Positions 25,851-33,855 of a stretch of DNA of 64,000 bases are shown here, in pieces. The stretch's first letter is position 1. Each line of letters begins with the position of its first letter. A model generated the notes under the pieces. It did not search any database and was not told where the DNA came from. It saw nothing but the letters and a program-made list of their open reading frames with translations. A program made the position numbers and the translations under genes. This stretch comes from DASRIA01 sp035650255 (GTDB lineage Bacteria; Actinomycetota; Thermoleophilia; Solirubrobacterales; JBBDJG01). Location of the stretch: NCBI GenBank assembly GCA_035650255.1, contig DASRIA010000045.1, positions 61,568 through 125,567 of the forward strand. Direction: 5' to 3'.

Positions 25851-27311
25851 CTACAGCTCGGCAGCGCGCTGGACGAACTCGCGCCACTGCTTTCCGGCCG
25901 CCTCGCGCCACGCGGCGCCGGTCTCCGGCTCGACGCGTTTCGCGATCGGCACCAGCCGCGCGGCGTCCGCGATCGACGCGAACACGCCCGCCCCCACCCC
26001 GGCCAGCAGCGCGGCGCCGAGGCTCGTGGCATCCGCCGTCACCTGCTCGACCGGGATGCCGATGGCGTCTGCCTGGAGCGACACGAGCAGCGCGTCGTTC
26101 GTGAGGCCGCCGTCCACCCGCAGCACCTGCACGTCGACCCGCTCCCTGACCGCCTCGAACACGTCGGCCACACGCCAGGCGATTCCCTCGAGCGCCGCGC
26201 GCGCCACCTCGGGCCGCCCGCTGGCGGCGGTCAGGCCGGCGATCACGCCGCGCGCTTCGGGCTTCCACCAGGGAGCGCCGATGCCGGCGATGGCCGGCAG
26301 CACGCGCACGCCGCCCGAGTCCTCCACGTCGCGCGCGAGCGCCGCCAGCGCCCGCGGGTCGTCGGCGAATCCGAGCTTGTGCGACATCCATTCGAGCAAT
26401 GCCCCGGCCGCGAACACCCCTCCGTCGAGCGCATACTCCGTCACGCCCTCGATTCGCCACGCCACCGTCGGCAGCAGCTCGCCGGCGTCGGGGACCGTCG
26501 TCCCAGCGTGTGCGAACACGAACACGCCGGTGCCGTACGTCGCCTTCACCATGCCCTGCGTGACACACCCCGTCCCCGCGAGCGCGGCCTGCTGGTCGAC
26601 GAGCCTCGCGCACAACGGCAGCTCGCGGTCCCAGCTCGGATGGCGCAGCGTGCCGAGCTTGCCGACCGTGTCCTCGATCGCGGGCAACGCGTCCGCAGGC
26701 ACGCGGAACGTCTCGCACAGCCACGGGTCCCAGTTCGTCGCGCCGAATGAGAAGAGCTGCATGCGCGACGCCGTGGAGGGGTCCGTCGCAAAGTCCGCGC
26801 CGAGCAGGTCGCACAAGAACGCGTCCAGCGTCCCCAGCCGCAGCGTCCCGCGCTCGCGGGCCGACCGCACCTCGGGGAGGTTGTCGAGCATCCATGTGAG
26901 CTTCCCGGCCGAGAAGTAGGGGTCGAGCGGCAGCCCGCTGCGCGACTTGATCTCCTCCTCGAGGCCCGCGGCGCGCAATTGATCGAGCAGCTCGAGCGGC
27001 CGCTTGTCCTGCCACACCACGTTGGGCGAGAGGGGCTTGCGCGTCTCCGCGTCCCACGCGATCACCGACTCGCCCTGATGGTCGAGGCCACAGGCCACCA
27101 CTTCGCCCGGCGCCTCCGACAGGACCTCCGCGACCGATTCGACCGCGGCGCTCAGCACGTCGTCTCCGTCCTGCTCCACCCATCCGGGTTGCGGGTGCCG
27201 CGTCGGGATGCGGCGAGTCGCGGACGCCAGCGGCTCGAGCTGCGCATCGACGAGCACAGCCTTCACGCCGGTGGTGCCCACGTCGAGCCCGAGCAGCAGC
27301 GGCCTGCTCAC
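25851..27311 (-). CDS. FGGY-family carbohydrate kinase (glycerol kinase-like)
   Basis: About 486 residues from GTG 27311, whose GTGA overlaps the stop of the oxidoreductase upstream. The N-terminus LLLGLDVGTTGVKAVLVDAQ is the FGGY phosphate-1 motif. LDHQGESVIAWD, TYGTGVFVFAHAGTTVP (phosphate-2/adenosine region) and LRVDGGLTNDALLVSLQADA (C-terminal FGGY block) follow. The enzyme phosphorylates a polyol or sugar with ATP in the cytoplasm. Coupling to an FAD-dependent glycerol-3-phosphate-dehydrogenase-like enzyme favours glycerol, but xylulose, erythritol or similar are possible. Confidence 0.85.
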   Translation of the reverse strand: MSRPLLLGLDVGTTGVKAVLVDAQLEPLASATRRIPTRHPQPGWVEQDGDDVLSAAVESVAEVLSEAPGEVVACGLDHQGESVIAWDAETRKPLSPNVVWQDKRPLELLDQLRAAGLEEEIKSRSGLPLDPYFSAGKLTWMLDNLPEVRSARERGTLRLGTLDAFLCDLLGADFATDPSTASRMQLFSFGATNWDPWLCETFRVPADALPAIEDTVGKLGTLRHPSWDRELPLCARLVDQQAALAGTGCVTQGMVKATYGTGVFVFAHAGTTVPDAGELLPTVAWRIEGVTEYALDGGVFAAGALLEWMSHKLGFADDPRALAALARDVEDSGGVRVLPAIAGIGAPWWKPEARGVIAGLTAASGRPEVARAALEGIAWRVADVFEAVRERVDVQVLRVDGGLTNDALLVSLQADAIGIPVEQVTADATSLGAALLAGVGAGVFASIADAARLVPIAKRVEPETGAAWREAAGKQWREFVQRAAEL

Positions 27312-28441
27312 GCCCGCCCTTCCCGGTACGCGGCGGAACGCCGCCACCAGGGCATGGACGGCGGCGGCGCCGGCCCAGCGGCCAACGGTTGCTCCTCGCC
27401 CAGCCGCACGCCCGCCGCTGCGACGAGCTCCAGCACGCGCTCCGCGATGCCGAGGGCCGCGGACAGGCCAGTCGAGCGGATCGCGGCCGCATGGACCATG
27501 CGCGGCTGCACGCGCGAGCGCTGTATCACGTAGTTCACTCCCCGGCCCGCCGGGCGCAGGCCCGCGTACGACGCAATCGGCCGCGCACCCTCCAGCGCGG
27601 GGACGAGACCCTTGGCCTTGGCGAGCACCTCGTCACGCGCCGCGCTTCGCACGGACCAGTCCTGCTTGTCCTCCTGGTCGACCGCCGTCGGCCCCGCGAC
27701 GAGCTTTCCGTCCACGGTGGGGAACACAAGCACACCCTTCGTGCCGGCGCTCGGAACAGGCAGGTGGATCACGTCGAGCAACCCCCGGTCCGGCGGCTCG
27801 AACACGAAGAACTCGCCCTTGCGCGGATAGATCGCAAAGCTCGAGTCCCCCGCGGCACGCGCGACGTCGTCCGCGTAGAGCCCCGCGCAATTGACCACGA
27901 CCGCGGCCCGCAGATGGTCCTCGCCGTGGCGCAGGACGAGCGCGTCGCGATCGTCGCGCACCTCCGTCACCCGGGCCCCTGAGACGACGCGTGCGCCTGC
28001 GCGCCCTGCGGCGGCGGCGAGCGCGGACGTGAAGGCGACCGGGTCCGTGACGGACTCGCCCGGCACGAACAGCGAGCCGTCCGGCCGGGAGCAGGCCTCG
28101 ACCCCATTTGCGCGCGCATTGGCGGCCAGGTCCTCGACTGCGCGGCGCTCGCGGTCGTCGCGGGGACCGAGCTGCGCACCCGTGCGCAGCACCGGGACGC
28201 CGAGCGCCTCCAGGACCGGATCGCGCAGCTGCGCGGAACGCAGGATCATGCGAGTCTCGAGCGCTCCGGGCGGCGAGTCGAACCCGGTGTGCAGGACGCC
28301 TGAGTTGGTGCCGCTCGCCGCGAGGCCGAGCTCGCGCTCGGCTTCGAGGAGGACCACCTCGGCGCCCCGGCGCGCGGCGGCGAGCGCGACGCTCGTCCCC
28401 ACGATTCCCCCGCCGATCACGCCCACGGCCGCGGTCTGCAA
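27308..28441 (-). CDS. FAD-dependent oxidoreductase (GlpD/L-2-hydroxyglutarate oxidase family)
   Basis: 377 residues. The N-terminal dinucleotide fold is VGVIGGGIVGTSVALAAARR, followed by the flavin motif ASGTNSGVLHTGFDSPPGAL. NCAGLYADDVARAAG is the second FAD-binding segment. Short single-domain members oxidise glycerol-3-phosphate or 2-hydroxy acids. The coupled FGGY kinase suggests glycerol-3-phosphate. The start is unclear: TTG 28441 lies directly beside the tRNA-Gly 3' end, and GTG 28426 is the better fit to the fold. The gene must be transcribed through or immediately from the tRNA. Confidence 0.82.
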   Translation of the reverse strand: MQTAAVGVIGGGIVGTSVALAAARRGAEVVLLEAERELGLAASGTNSGVLHTGFDSPPGALETRMILRSAQLRDPVLEALGVPVLRTGAQLGPRDDRERRAVEDLAANARANGVEACSRPDGSLFVPGESVTDPVAFTSALAAAAGRAGARVVSGARVTEVRDDRDALVLRHGEDHLRAAVVVNCAGLYADDVARAAGDSSFAIYPRKGEFFVFEPPDRGLLDVIHLPVPSAGTKGVLVFPTVDGKLVAGPTAVDQEDKQDWSVRSAARDEVLAKAKGLVPALEGARPIASYAGLRPAGRGVNYVIQRSRVQPRMVHAAAIRSTGLSAALGIAERVLELVAAAGVRLGEEQPLAAGPAPPPSMPWWRRSAAYREGRA

Positions 28442-28442
28442 G

Positions 28443-28513
28443 AGCGGGCGACGGGAATCGAACCCGCCCTAAGAGCTTGGAAGGCTCCTGTGCCACCACA
28501 ACACTTCGCCCGC
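28443..28513 (-). tRNA. tRNA-Gly (anticodon UCC)
   Basis: Minus-strand cloverleaf: acceptor GCGGGCG/CGCCCGC, anticodon stem GGAGC/GCTCT around loop CTTCCAA, and T arm GGCGGGTTCGATTCCCG. CCA is not encoded. It ends within two bases of the first possible start codon of the FAD oxidoreductase. Confidence 0.95.
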
Positions 28514-28550
28514 CGGAAGCGCTCCGATTATAGGCTCGCCAAATGCGGCT

Positions 28551-29168
28551 CTAGCGGCGCGCGAGCGCCAGGCGGAAGCCGACCGCCACCAGCACCGTGC
28601 CCGTGACGCGCTCGACCAGCCGCGTGACGCGCTCGGAGCGCATCGCCTCCCGCACTCGCGACATCGCCATCGTGAAGCCGAACAGCCACACCGCGCACAT
28701 CGCCGCGTAGATGCCCGCCAGCAGCAGCGAGCGGGGCGCGGCGGCTGAGCCCGGGTCGATGAACTGCGGGAGCACGGTGAGGAAGAACACGGCCAGCTTG
28801 GGGTTGAGGACGTTGCTGAGCAATCCCTGGCGAAACGGTGAGCCACCGGCCCTGCTCGTGGCCGGGGGCCCGTCCGCGGCCCCGCCCTGCCAGGACCGCC
28901 AGAGCGCCTGCGCGCCCAGGTAGATCAGATACGCCGCGCCGGCGAGCTTCAGCGCGGAGAACGCGGTTGACGACGCGCGCACGATCGCCGACAACCCGAG
29001 TGCGGCCGCGCATCCGTGCACGAGGATCCCGGTGCAGACGCCGGCGCTGGTGGCGAAGCCCGCGCGCCGGCCCGCGCTCACGGTGTTGCGCGTCACGAGG
29101 GCCATGTCGGGCCCGGGAACGAGGATCACAACCACCGCAACGGCCGCGAACGTGAGCAGCTCCGCCAT
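28551..29168 (-). CDS. LysE/RhtB-family amino acid exporter
   Basis: 205 residues with six hydrophobic spans. The family signature near the start is VVVILVPGPDMALVTRNTVS followed by GRRAGFATSAGVCTGILVHG. Later blocks QGLLSNVLNPKLAVFFLTVL and FGFTMAMSRVREAMRSERVT fit LysE/RhtB. These export amino acids or related metabolites from the cytoplasm; the cargo is not evident. Single gene, about 40 bases upstream of tRNA-Gly on the same strand. Confidence 0.9.
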   Translation of the reverse strand: MAELLTFAAVAVVVILVPGPDMALVTRNTVSAGRRAGFATSAGVCTGILVHGCAAALGLSAIVRASSTAFSALKLAGAAYLIYLGAQALWRSWQGGAADGPPATSRAGGSPFRQGLLSNVLNPKLAVFFLTVLPQFIDPGSAAAPRSLLLAGIYAAMCAVWLFGFTMAMSRVREAMRSERVTRLVERVTGTVLVAVGFRLALARR

Positions 29169-29328
29169 CCGGCGATTGTCCCTGAACGACGAAGGCCACC
29201 CTGATGTGAGTGGCCTTTGCGCGGCGCGAATTGAGTCGCGCCGGATCCCCCTGCCGTAACCGAGACATCATGGTGCCAGAAAAATCCGAGGCGCGCTCAC
29301 CGCCGGTAAGCCGGATGACGGACGCGGC

Positions 29329-30540
29329 TCACTTGGGGCGCCCAACAGGCGCGCAGCACCATCCCGCGAGGCCCGGGAACGGCGACCGGCCAGTACGCGC
29401 GCCCGGGTCGAACTGGTTCGCGATGTTCCCCACGGCGCGCAGGCGCTCGATTGCAGGCCGGGCTCTGCGGCCGGTCCGGATGAACACCCACTGGTCGGCA
29501 TCCGGCCAGGCGGCCAGGAGCCACTCGCCGGTGGGCGCCCACGCGACGTCGCCGAACCGGCCGGCGCCCGCCAGCAGCTGCCGGCGCTGCGCTCCGCCCG
29601 CGCCGATCCGCACGACCTCCAGGCGGCTGCGGTTGGAGCCCGCCGCGTGCGTCACCAGGGCGACCTCGACGGAGGCCGGCCTGAAGGCGGCGGTCTGCGC
29701 GCGCGTGCCCGGAGCCATCTCCAGCACCCCGCGCGCACGGCCGCCCGCATCGAACTGACGCAGCGCCCGCGGCCCGACTGCGATGAGGCGGCTTCCGTCG
29801 GATGACCAGGCGAGCCCGGTCACAGCATCCGCGGGTGCCGAGCGCCACAGTGTCCTGCCGGAGTCCGTCTCGACCACGGAGACGCGCCCACGAGCATCCG
29901 CGAAGGCCAGCCTGTGCGCCGGGCCCGGCCACCAGGCTGAAGGGGCGGCGGCAACACCGCGCACGAGGAGCCGGTCACCCGTGCCGTCGCCCGCCACGAC
30001 CCGCAGCGCGCTGTCGGCGTGGTAGGCGATGCGGAAGCCGTCCGGCGACCAGCGCGCGGCGCGCACGCGGCCGGATCGCGCGATCGACCAGCGCGGGCGG
30101 CCGCCCGGCTCGAGCGCGATCACCTCGTGGCCGCGCGTCACCACGACGAACAGGCCCTGCGGAGACCACGAGGCATCCTCGTAGGCGCCCAGGAGCCGCT
30201 TCGACCCGTCGTGTTCGACGACCCACGGGCCGCGCTCGGAGGTCACGAGCAGGCGCCCGCGCGCAGGCAGCGACACGAGCGCCTCACGCGCATCGTCCCG
30301 CCCCGGCCGCACGACGTCCCGCAGCCAGTCGGCGACCGCCTGCCCCGGAGGAGTGAGACCGGCGACGAGGAGGGCGAGTACCGCCAGCGCCGCCGCGAGC
30401 CGTCCGGGATGCCGGGCGCGCCGCGCCGGCCCGCGGCCGGCGAAGCCGGCCGAGATCACTCGCCACGCGCGCTCCTCCGCCGCCTGCTCGCCAGGGGCGT
30501 GGCGGTGCTGCAGGAGCTCGCGCACACGCACCTCGTTCAC
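29329..30540 (-). CDS. Membrane-anchored beta-propeller protein, sigma-factor partner
   Basis: 403 residues: a cytoplasmic N-terminus (about 1-45), one membrane span (LAAALAVLALLVAGLT), then an extracytoplasmic TolB/WD-like propeller. Repeats include ASWSPQGLFVVVTRG, ARWSPDGFRIAYHA, LAWSSDGSRLIAVG and VAWAPTGEWLLAAW. The ATG overlaps the stop of the ECF sigma gene (ATGA). Topology and coupling suggest an anti-sigma or signal-sensing partner, though the N-terminal segment lacks the H-x-x-x-C-x-x-C zinc motif of ZAS anti-sigma factors. Confidence 0.75.
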   Translation of the reverse strand: MNEVRVRELLQHRHAPGEQAAEERAWRVISAGFAGRGPARRARHPGRLAAALAVLALLVAGLTPPGQAVADWLRDVVRPGRDDAREALVSLPARGRLLVTSERGPWVVEHDGSKRLLGAYEDASWSPQGLFVVVTRGHEVIALEPGGRPRWSIARSGRVRAARWSPDGFRIAYHADSALRVVAGDGTGDRLLVRGVAAAPSAWWPGPAHRLAFADARGRVSVVETDSGRTLWRSAPADAVTGLAWSSDGSRLIAVGPRALRQFDAGGRARGVLEMAPGTRAQTAAFRPASVEVALVTHAAGSNRSRLEVVRIGAGGAQRRQLLAGAGRFGDVAWAPTGEWLLAAWPDADQWVFIRTGRRARPAIERLRAVGNIANQFDPGARTGRSPFPGLAGWCCAPVGRPK

Positions 30541-31124
30541 GGCGGCCCCTCCTCCTCCAACTCGCTCGCGAGCCGGTCGAGGCCGCGCCGGAGGCGCGAG
30601 TTGACGGTTCCGCGTGGGAAGCCCAGGATCCGCGCGATCTCGCCCGGGGTGTAGCCGAGGACGTAGCGCATCACGACCACCGCGCGCTGCTCGGGCGGCA
30701 GCACCGCCAGCGCGGCGGCGACGTCGTCCGAGTACCGCTCGCCGGCCGCGCCTGCGGAGTCCGGTTCGGACGACTCCCCCACCTCACGCCGCAGCGCTCG
30801 TGCGCGCGACCAGTCGATCGCCCGGTTGACGACGATCCGATGCAGCCAGGGGCCGAACGGCCTGCGCCGGTCGAACCGGTCGAGCGCGCGCAACGCGGAG
30901 AGGAACGCCTCCTGCACGATGTCCTCCGCCGCGTGCGCGTCCCGCACAACCAGATATGCCGCCCGGTAGGCCGGCCGCCAGTGGCGACGGAACAGCGCCT
31001 CGGCAGCCTCGCTCGAGCCCGACTGGGCGGCCCGGATCCACTCGCGCTCGCTCCGCTCGTCACGTCTCCTTGCACGCCGGTCGTCGATAGGGGCGATCTT
31101 CTCCGAGCCGGACCGCGCGGACAT
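30537..31124 (-). CDS. ECF RNA polymerase sigma factor
   Basis: 195 residues from ATG 31124 (ATG 31148 is possible). Sigma region 2 is ALFRRHWRPAYRAAYLVVRD then AHAAEDIVQEAFLSALRALD. Region 4 is ALAVLPPEQRAVVVMRYVLG with the helix-turn-helix YTPGEIARILGFPRGTVNSR. It should redirect RNA polymerase to a stress- or envelope-related regulon. Its stop overlaps the start of the membrane propeller gene, the likely regulator. Divergent from the exported-protein gene at 31267. Confidence 0.9.
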   Translation of the reverse strand: MSARSGSEKIAPIDDRRARRRDERSEREWIRAAQSGSSEAAEALFRRHWRPAYRAAYLVVRDAHAAEDIVQEAFLSALRALDRFDRRRPFGPWLHRIVVNRAIDWSRARALRREVGESSEPDSAGAAGERYSDDVAAALAVLPPEQRAVVVMRYVLGYTPGEIARILGFPRGTVNSRLRRGLDRLASELEEEGPP

Positions 31125-31266
31125 GGAAATCGCAAGCGCCGCCGTCATCGTTGCGCGCGGATCGCCACGTACCTCATACGTGCGGGAACCCGCGTGAGGT
31201 CCCGTGGACCTCTCGAGCACTCGCGTCCGTATCAGGAATGGCAAGGCAAACCAGAGAGGTGAGGAC

Positions 31267-32232
31267 GTGAGCAGGCTTTTGAGGGTGGGTCTTTCGATGC
31301 TGGCGATGGCGGCTGTCTGCGCCCCGGCGAGCGCGGCAGCCGACGGCCTTCCGGTCGGCAACGTCGATGCCGGGCCCGGAGGGGTGGCCAGCCGGACGGG
31401 GGAATTGCGATACCTCGCGCTGCCCGCCGGCCCGGACACCCTTGCGCTTGCGATTCGCCGCGATGGCGGGCAGGTGCAGCGCTCCAGGCACCTGCGAGGG
31501 CGCTACGCCGTGCCCGTCGTGGCGCTCGACGGAACGGTCGACGGCCTGTCTGCAGACGGGCGCACGCTCGTCCTGATCCGTCCGCGCACCGGCTTCCCCC
31601 GCTCGACGACGACGTTCGCGGTTCTCGACGCGCGGGAGATGCGCGTTCGCGAGGTGGTCCGGCTCCGCGGCGACTTCAGCTACGACGCGATGTCTCCGGA
31701 CGGCGGGCTCGTGTACCTCATCCAGTACACGTCGCGCCGCGACCCGACGCGCTACGCCGTGCGCGCCTACGACACGCGCGCAAGCCGCCTGCTCCCCGAT
31801 CCGATCATCGATCCACGCGCGTTCGGCGAAGGGATGCGTGGCTATCCGATCACCCGCGCGACGAGTGGGCGGTGGGCCTACACGCTCTACGACGGCGCCG
31901 GCAAGCACCCGTTCGTGCACGCGCTCGACACGCGCGACCTGACGGCCGCGTGCATCGACCTCCACGCCCTGGAAGGCCGCACGGACCTCACGGCTCTGGG
32001 CCTGGACGTGGCACCGGGCGGCGGCGAGCTCAGCGTCGTGGACAGGCGGGACCGCGCCCTGGCCGTGATCGACGCCAAGACCTTCGAGGTCAGCGCCCCG
32101 GTTGCGGAGGACACCGGCGCGGACGGCAGCGTGCCGCCCGCGATCTGGCTCGGGGGCGCAGGCGTGGTGGCGCTGTCGCTCTGTGCCGTCGTGCTGCTCA
32201 CCCGCCGCCGCCGGGCGGTAGCGGCAGCCTGA
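31267..32232 (+). CDS. Exported protein with C-terminal membrane anchor
   Basis: 321 residues from GTG 31267, with GAGAGGTGAGG just upstream. The signal peptide is LSMLAMAAVCAPASAAA. The body is a beta-propeller-like domain (YLALPAGPDTLALAIRRDGG, FSYDAMSPDGGLVYLIQYTS). A C-terminal span (WLGGAGVVALSLCAVVLLTR) is followed by a basic stretch. It is probably surface-displayed and held by the C-terminal span. It diverges from the ECF sigma gene and has the same propeller style as that operon's partner, so it may be in the regulon. Confidence 0.75.
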   Translation: MSRLLRVGLSMLAMAAVCAPASAAADGLPVGNVDAGPGGVASRTGELRYLALPAGPDTLALAIRRDGGQVQRSRHLRGRYAVPVVALDGTVDGLSADGRTLVLIRPRTGFPRSTTTFAVLDAREMRVREVVRLRGDFSYDAMSPDGGLVYLIQYTSRRDPTRYAVRAYDTRASRLLPDPIIDPRAFGEGMRGYPITRATSGRWAYTLYDGAGKHPFVHALDTRDLTAACIDLHALEGRTDLTALGLDVAPGGGELSVVDRRDRALAVIDAKTFEVSAPVAEDTGADGSVPPAIWLGGAGVVALSLCAVVLLTRRRRAVAAA

Positions 32233-32359
32233 GATCCCGGCGGGCGGGCCGGTCCCGTCTTTCTCCGGAAAATGCGCAGCAAAGCGGCTCTTTTGGGTCC
32301 CTCCGGGCCAACCTCTAGTTTGACCCGCTGCCGACTCGGCCATCCTCGGCTAGACGAGG

Positions 32360-32373
32360 GGCCGGGTCCGGCC
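32360..32373 (+). promoter_or_regulatory. Hairpin in the leader of the CAP-domain gene
   Basis: GGCCGG-GT-CCGGCC is a perfect 6-bp hairpin in a GC-rich leader, 17 bases before ATG 32391. No Shine-Dalgarno sequence lies between. It could reduce translation initiation. The 158-base leader does not match a riboswitch class I know. Confidence 0.3.
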
Positions 32374-32390
32374 AGCCCCCGCAACGCCCC

Positions 32391-32984
32391 ATGCCTCTCG
32401 TGCTTGCTCGAGAACGCTCACGCGTCTTTCTGCGCTGCTTCTTCGTCCCGATGGTGGTGGCGTTCGCGCTGCTCGTGGGCTTTTCGCCCCCGGCGGAGGC
32501 CGACGATGACGCCCGCGCCGCGGGCGGCGGCGGCTGCAGGGCGCACGACGCCCACCTCGGCGTCAGGCGATTCGCGCGGGCGGTCCTGTGCGTCCAGAAC
32601 CGGCATCGCCGGGCCCACGGGCTGCGGCGGCTGCGAGCGAGCCGTGGCCTGCGGCGCGCGGCGGCTCGGCACGCGCGGGACATGGTGCGCAGGAACTACT
32701 TCGGCCATGTCTCCTTCGGGGGCCGCACGGTGGTCGACCGCGTCGGCCGAGCCGGCTATGGGCGCCGGTTCGCGGCCGGCGAGAACATCTTCTACGCGCT
32801 GCCGCCGCGACCCACGCCCGCCAGAGTGGTGGCCGCCTGGATGGCGAGCGCCGGCCACCGGCACCAGATCCTCAACGGCGCCTGGCGTGACGTCGGCATC
32901 GGAACGGTGATGCGGCCTCCGTTCAGAGCCCGCGGCGGTGTCACCGTCGTAGCGGTCTTCGGGAGTCGGCGGGCGGGCCGCTAG
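32391..32984 (+). CDS. Secreted CAP-domain (SCP/PR-1) protein
   Basis: 197 residues. Signal peptide: basic start, FFVPMVVAFALLVGFSPPAEA. The CAP core spans about 60-190: VLCVQNRHRRAHGLRRLRAS, AARHARDMVRRNYFGHVSFG (conserved His), FAAGENIFYA (Glu) and VVAAWMASAGHRHQILNGAW (second His). These make the conserved CAP metal-binding or catalytic-like cleft. Bacterial CAP proteins bind lipids or act at the cell wall. The end overlaps the convergent sortase gene by 44 bases. Confidence 0.88.
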   Translation: MPLVLARERSRVFLRCFFVPMVVAFALLVGFSPPAEADDDARAAGGGGCRAHDAHLGVRRFARAVLCVQNRHRRAHGLRRLRASRGLRRAAARHARDMVRRNYFGHVSFGGRTVVDRVGRAGYGRRFAAGENIFYALPPRPTPARVVAAWMASAGHRHQILNGAWRDVGIGTVMRPPFRARGGVTVVAVFGSRRAGR

Positions 32985-33768
32985 CTCCTGCCCGCAGCGT
33001 CGACGACTCGAGCGATGCGGTCACGACAAGTCGCTGCGCGGCGCTGAACAGCGGCGTGCAGGTCGTCAGCACGAGGCGGTCGTGCTTCACCGGGCGCAAC
33101 GACCGCGTGTTCTGCGGCGACACGACGATCGAGCCTTCGACCGCATACCGAAAGCGGCCGTAGGGCATCTGGAGCACGATCGAGTCCCCCTTGCGCAGGG
33201 AATCGATGTTGCGGAACGGAGCGAGATAGGTGGTGCGGTGTCCCGCCACGCCGACCGTCCCCCGCTCACCGGGCAGCGCGGTGCCGGCGTAGTGCCCCGG
33301 ACCCTTCTCGAGCTGGCCGGGGTTGGCGCCCTCGACGAACACGAACTTCAGCCCGAGACTCGGGATCCGCAGCCGGCCGAGGGGATCTCCGTTGTCAGTG
33401 CGGCGGCGGTGCGCCTCCGCGAACGCTGCGGTGGGCGTCGTCGCCGGGCCGCGCTCCGCCGCAAATGCGGCCGGTGCCGCGAGTGCGGCCGACTCGGCCT
33501 CCCGCAGCTCCGCGCTGAGCTGGTCCTGCTGCCGTGCCGCCGACCATGCGCTGAACGGCTCCTGCCACGCGAGCGTCACGACTGCCTCTGCCAGCAAGAG
33601 CACCCCGGTCACGAGGAGCATCACCGCAACCGATGCGCGCGCGCCCTCGAGCAGCGCACCTCGCCCCGACGCGCCGGACCGCTGCGCCGGGATTGCGTCT
33701 GACGTCAGGAAACCCCGCGCGAACGGTGCCTCCGTCGAAAGCAACGTTGCTTTGGTCAGCGCATCCAC
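32941..33768 (-). CDS. Class E-like sortase
   Basis: 275 residues. Membrane span about 46-64, then a sortase domain from about 130. Catalytic His177 (VGVAGHRTTY), Cys237 (LVLTTCTP) and Arg246 (SAAQRLVV) are all present. It would cleave an LPxTG-like signal and link the protein to peptidoglycan. The neighbour 88 bases away ends in LASTG plus a membrane span and basic tail, the LAxTG signal read by actinobacterial class E sortases. It is a clear enzyme-substrate pair, although the stem-loop between them suggests separate or attenuated transcription. Confidence 0.93.
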   Translation of the reverse strand: MDALTKATLLSTEAPFARGFLTSDAIPAQRSGASGRGALLEGARASVAVMLLVTGVLLLAEAVVTLAWQEPFSAWSAARQQDQLSAELREAESAALAAPAAFAAERGPATTPTAAFAEAHRRRTDNGDPLGRLRIPSLGLKFVFVEGANPGQLEKGPGHYAGTALPGERGTVGVAGHRTTYLAPFRNIDSLRKGDSIVLQMPYGRFRYAVEGSIVVSPQNTRSLRPVKHDRLVLTTCTPLFSAAQRLVVTASLESSTLRAGASGPPADSRRPLRR

Positions 33769-33805
33769 GGCCTGCTTCTCCCTTCGCCGCTACCTACCCG
33801 GCGGC

Positions 33806-33837
33806 GGGACGCGGGGGGCGGCGATCCCCCGCGTCCC
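33806..33837 (-). terminator. Stem-loop between collagen-like gene and sortase gene
   Basis: GGGACGCGGGGG (33806-33817) pairs with CCCCCGCGTCCC (33826-33837), a perfect 12-bp stem with an 8-base loop. It follows the stop of the LASTG surface protein and precedes the sortase start. No T-run follows, so it may terminate, attenuate or stabilise the upstream mRNA. Confidence 0.6.
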
Positions 33838-33855
33838 GATCCGCCCACGTGCTTG

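Noticed and set aside
32233..32390. Possible c-di-GMP or c-di-AMP riboswitch before the CAP-domain gene
   Set aside because: CTCCGGGCCAACC-like pieces resemble parts of the c-di-GMP class but are not in the conserved order; no c-di-AMP core is present.
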